Assembly (NCBI RefSeq): GCF_020103725.1
Contig: NZ_JAHXBG010000003.1
Span: 372,001 to 436,000, forward strand
Direction of reading: 5' to 3'
Length of the DNA stretch: 64,000 nucleotides
DNA from: Hyalangium gracile
GTDB taxonomy: Bacteria > Myxococcota > Myxococcia > Myxococcales > Myxococcaceae
This document shows positions 62,240 to 64,000 of the stretch, piece after piece. The position numbers and the translations under genes were made by a program. Under the pieces are notes generated by a model, which worked only from the letters and a program-made list of their open reading frames with translations, made no database searches and had not been told where the DNA came from. Position 1 is the first letter of the stretch; every line of letters starts with the position of its first letter.

Positions 62240-64000
62240 ATGGCGATTGCCACTGCGCCGCTGGCGGCGAACCAGGCGGAGTTCGAGTTCGAGTGTGGTC
62301 CCCACCCGGTGGGAGAGCTGGCCGTGCTCGGCTTCACGGTGGAGGAGTCGCTCTCGGCGCTCTACCAGGCGGAGATCGAGCTGGTGCCCGGCCCGGACAT
62401 CGAGGTGGACGGCGCGGGCCTGCTCGGACAGGACGCGCTGCTCACGATGCAGCTGGGAGACGGCTCGGCGCGCTTCCTCCACGGCATCATCGGCCACGTG
62501 CGGTGCTGGGACGAGGGCACCGGCCCCGAGCGCAAGCGCTGCCGCGTGCGCGTGGTGCCGAAGCTGTGGACGCAGCGGCACGTGCGCCGCAGCCGCATCT
62601 TCCAGGAGATGACCACGCCGGACATCGTGAAGAAGCTCCTCGGCGAGGCGGGCGTGGAGCACCGGCTGGCGCTCTCGGGCAGCTACCCCAAGCGCGAGTA
62701 CTGCGTGCAGTACCGCGAGTCCAACCTGGACTTCATCTCCCGGCTGCTCGAGGAGGAGGGCATCTTCTACTTCTTCGAGCACGAGCAGGGCTCCCACACG
62801 CTGGTGCTGGGGGATGCGCCCTCCGTGCACGAGCCGCTCGCCGGGGAGTCCCGTCTGGTGTTCCGGGACCGGAGCCACATGGTGGCGGGAGCGGAGGCGG
62901 TGAACGAGTTCGCCTCGCGCCACGAGGTGCAGCCCGGCGCGGTGATGCTGCGCGACTACAACTTCCTGCGGCCCTCGAGCGACTTGAGCGCGGATGCCTC
63001 GGCGGACGGCGCCGACGCGGTGCTGGAGGTGTACGACTACCCCGGGCGCTATGACGACGTGGGAGCGGGGCGTAACTACTCGAAGGTGCGCCTGGAGGAG
63101 CTGCGCGCGCGGGCGGAGACAGCCACGGGCTCGAGCGTCTCCCGGCGACTGACGCCGGGCTACACGTTCGAGCTGGCCGAGCACTCGACGGGCGCCTACG
63201 ACGGCGAGTACCTGGTGGTGTCCGTCACGCACCGGGGTTCCCAGCCAGAGGTGCTGCCGGGCACACAGGCCCAGCGGCCCGGAGAGCAGCACGAGCCCTA
63301 CCGCAACCACTTCACCTGCCTGCGCAAGGCGGTGCCCTTCCGGCCCGAGCGGAAGACGTCACGCCCGTGGCTGCCGGGTCCGCAGACGGCGGTGGTGGTG
63401 GGCCCGGCGGGCGAGGAGATCCACACGGATGAGCACGGGCGCATCAAGGTGCAGTTCCACTGGGACCGCGAGGGCAAGGGGGACGACAAGAGCTCCTGCT
63501 GGATCCGGGTGAGTCAGGCGTGGGCGGGACCGGGCTGGGGCGCGCTGTACCTGCCGCGCATCGGGCAGGAGGTGGTGGTGGAGTTCCTGGAGGGGGATCC
63601 GGACCGGCCGCTGGTGACGGGGAGCGTGTACAACGGGCACCACCCGCCTCCGCTGGAGCTGCCAGGGGAGAAGACGAAGAGCACGCTGCGCTCGAACTCG
63701 AGCCCGGGAGGTGGAGGCTTCAACGAGCTGCGCTTCGAGGACGCGGCGGGCTCGGAGGAGGTGTTCTTCCACGCGCAGAAGGACTTCAACATCGTCGTGG
63801 AGAACGACAAGTCCCAGCAGGTGGGCGGCAACGAGAAGCTGCTGGTGGAGAAGGACCGGAGCCGGGAGGTGCACGGCAACCAGTCGCTCCAGGTGAAGAA
63901 GGACGACTCGTCGGTCATCGGCGGCAACCAGACGCTGGACGTGACGAAGAACCGCTCGACGACGGTGGGCGGCAACCACACGGAGTCGGTGGGAGGAAAT
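62240..64000 (+). CDS. vgrG: VgrG spike protein, 3' end outside the window
   Basis: The first 587 residues of a second VgrG are present. The gp27-like part includes the same block LALSGSYPKREYCVQYRESN as the first VgrG. The OB-fold region (RIKVQFHWDREGKG, SQAWAGPGWGALYLPRIGQEVVV) and the start of the beta-needle (VGGNEKLLVEKDRS, VHGNQSLQV) follow. The ATG at 62240 lies three bases after the preceding stop. The open frame runs off the right edge, so any C-terminal effector domain is unseen. Confidence 0.92.
   Translation, partial: MAIATAPLAANQAEFEFECGPHPVGELAVLGFTVEESLSALYQAEIELVPGPDIEVDGAGLLGQDALLTMQLGDGSARFLHGIIGHVRCWDEGTGPERKRCRVRVVPKLWTQRHVRRSRIFQEMTTPDIVKKLLGEAGVEHRLALSGSYPKREYCVQYRESNLDFISRLLEEEGIFYFFEHEQGSHTLVLGDAPSVHEPLAGESRLVFRDRSHMVAGAEAVNEFASRHEVQPGAVMLRDYNFLRPSSDLSADASADGADAVLEVYDYPGRYDDVGAGRNYSKVRLEELRARAETATGSSVSRRLTPGYTFELAEHSTGAYDGEYLVVSVTHRGSQPEVLPGTQAQRPGEQHEPYRNHFTCLRKAVPFRPERKTSRPWLPGPQTAVVVGPAGEEIHTDEHGRIKVQFHWDREGKGDDKSSCWIRVSQAWAGPGWGALYLPRIGQEVVVEFLEGDPDRPLVTGSVYNGHHPPPLELPGEKTKSTLRSNSSPGGGGFNELRFEDAAGSEEVFFHAQKDFNIVVENDKSQQVGGNEKLLVEKDRSREVHGNQSLQVKKDDSSVIGGNQTLDVTKNRSTTVGGNHTESVGGN

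Overview
The window is about 64 kb of very GC-rich DNA. Genes are packed tightly, with many ATGA, GTGA and TAATG overlaps, GTG and TTG starts, and GC-biased third positions. The gene set (multi-PAS kinase, PilZ and receiver proteins, degenerate-P-loop and STAND regulators, VgrGs, cholesterol-oxidase-type GMC enzyme, SBBP-type lipoprotein) fits a myxobacterium, probably of the Cystobacterineae. That placement is inference from style and content. No tRNA, rRNA, insertion sequence or CRISPR array was seen.

Left part (1-17.4 kb): an amidohydrolase cut by the left edge, a single-domain response regulator, an ABC-2 type exporter pair, an NlpC/P60 hydrolase without a signal peptide, a DUF819 permease behind a sphingosine-phosphate-lyase-like PLP enzyme, a PilZ protein and a ParA-type ATPase. 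Next comes a compact six-gene lipid/sterol-type operon (9408-17435): a Cys-nucleophile alpha/beta hydrolase, an acetoacetate-decarboxylase-family protein, a four-helix membrane protein, a membrane-patatin fusion, a cholesterol-oxidase-type GMC oxidoreductase and a membrane-anchored metallophosphoesterase.

Middle (17.4-27 kb): two large unrecognised proteins (899 and 364 aa) on the minus strand. The larger one lies behind an operator-like array of 11-bp direct repeats. Then come peptide deformylase, a small basic protein, an alpha/beta hydrolase with a perfect 13-bp inverted repeat upstream, an SBBP-type lipoprotein, a von Willebrand A protein and a pirin.

Core (27.25-46.9 kb): a minus-strand operon of 18 genes for a contractile phage-tail-like particle. 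The transcription order is sheath, tube, a duplicated-domain protein, a disordered Pro/Ala/Ser-rich protein, gpD/gp27-type hub, a Mu gpN-type protein with a long helical tail, two paralogous structural proteins, gpV-type spike, two small repeat proteins, gp25, gpJ, gpI-like, fibre genes and a possible terminator. No capsid, portal, terminase, integrase or lysis gene is present, and no AAA+ ATPase. It is therefore a domesticated tail or injection particle rather than a prophage, and its parts list does not match the classical Afp/PVC set.

Right part (47.1-64 kb): a zinc alcohol dehydrogenase and a truncated haemoglobin; a 1509-aa protein with a nucleoside-phosphorylase-like domain, a STAND NTPase and thirteen 46-aa TPR-like repeats, which is a likely immune receptor; a release-factor-like rescue protein; an HD protein; a multi-PAS histidine kinase; asnS; and a type VI secretion module. 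That module is a VgrG with a toxin-like C-terminal extension, a small candidate immunity protein and a second VgrG that runs off the right edge. A set of mutually exclusive inverted repeats lies between asnS and the first vgrG.
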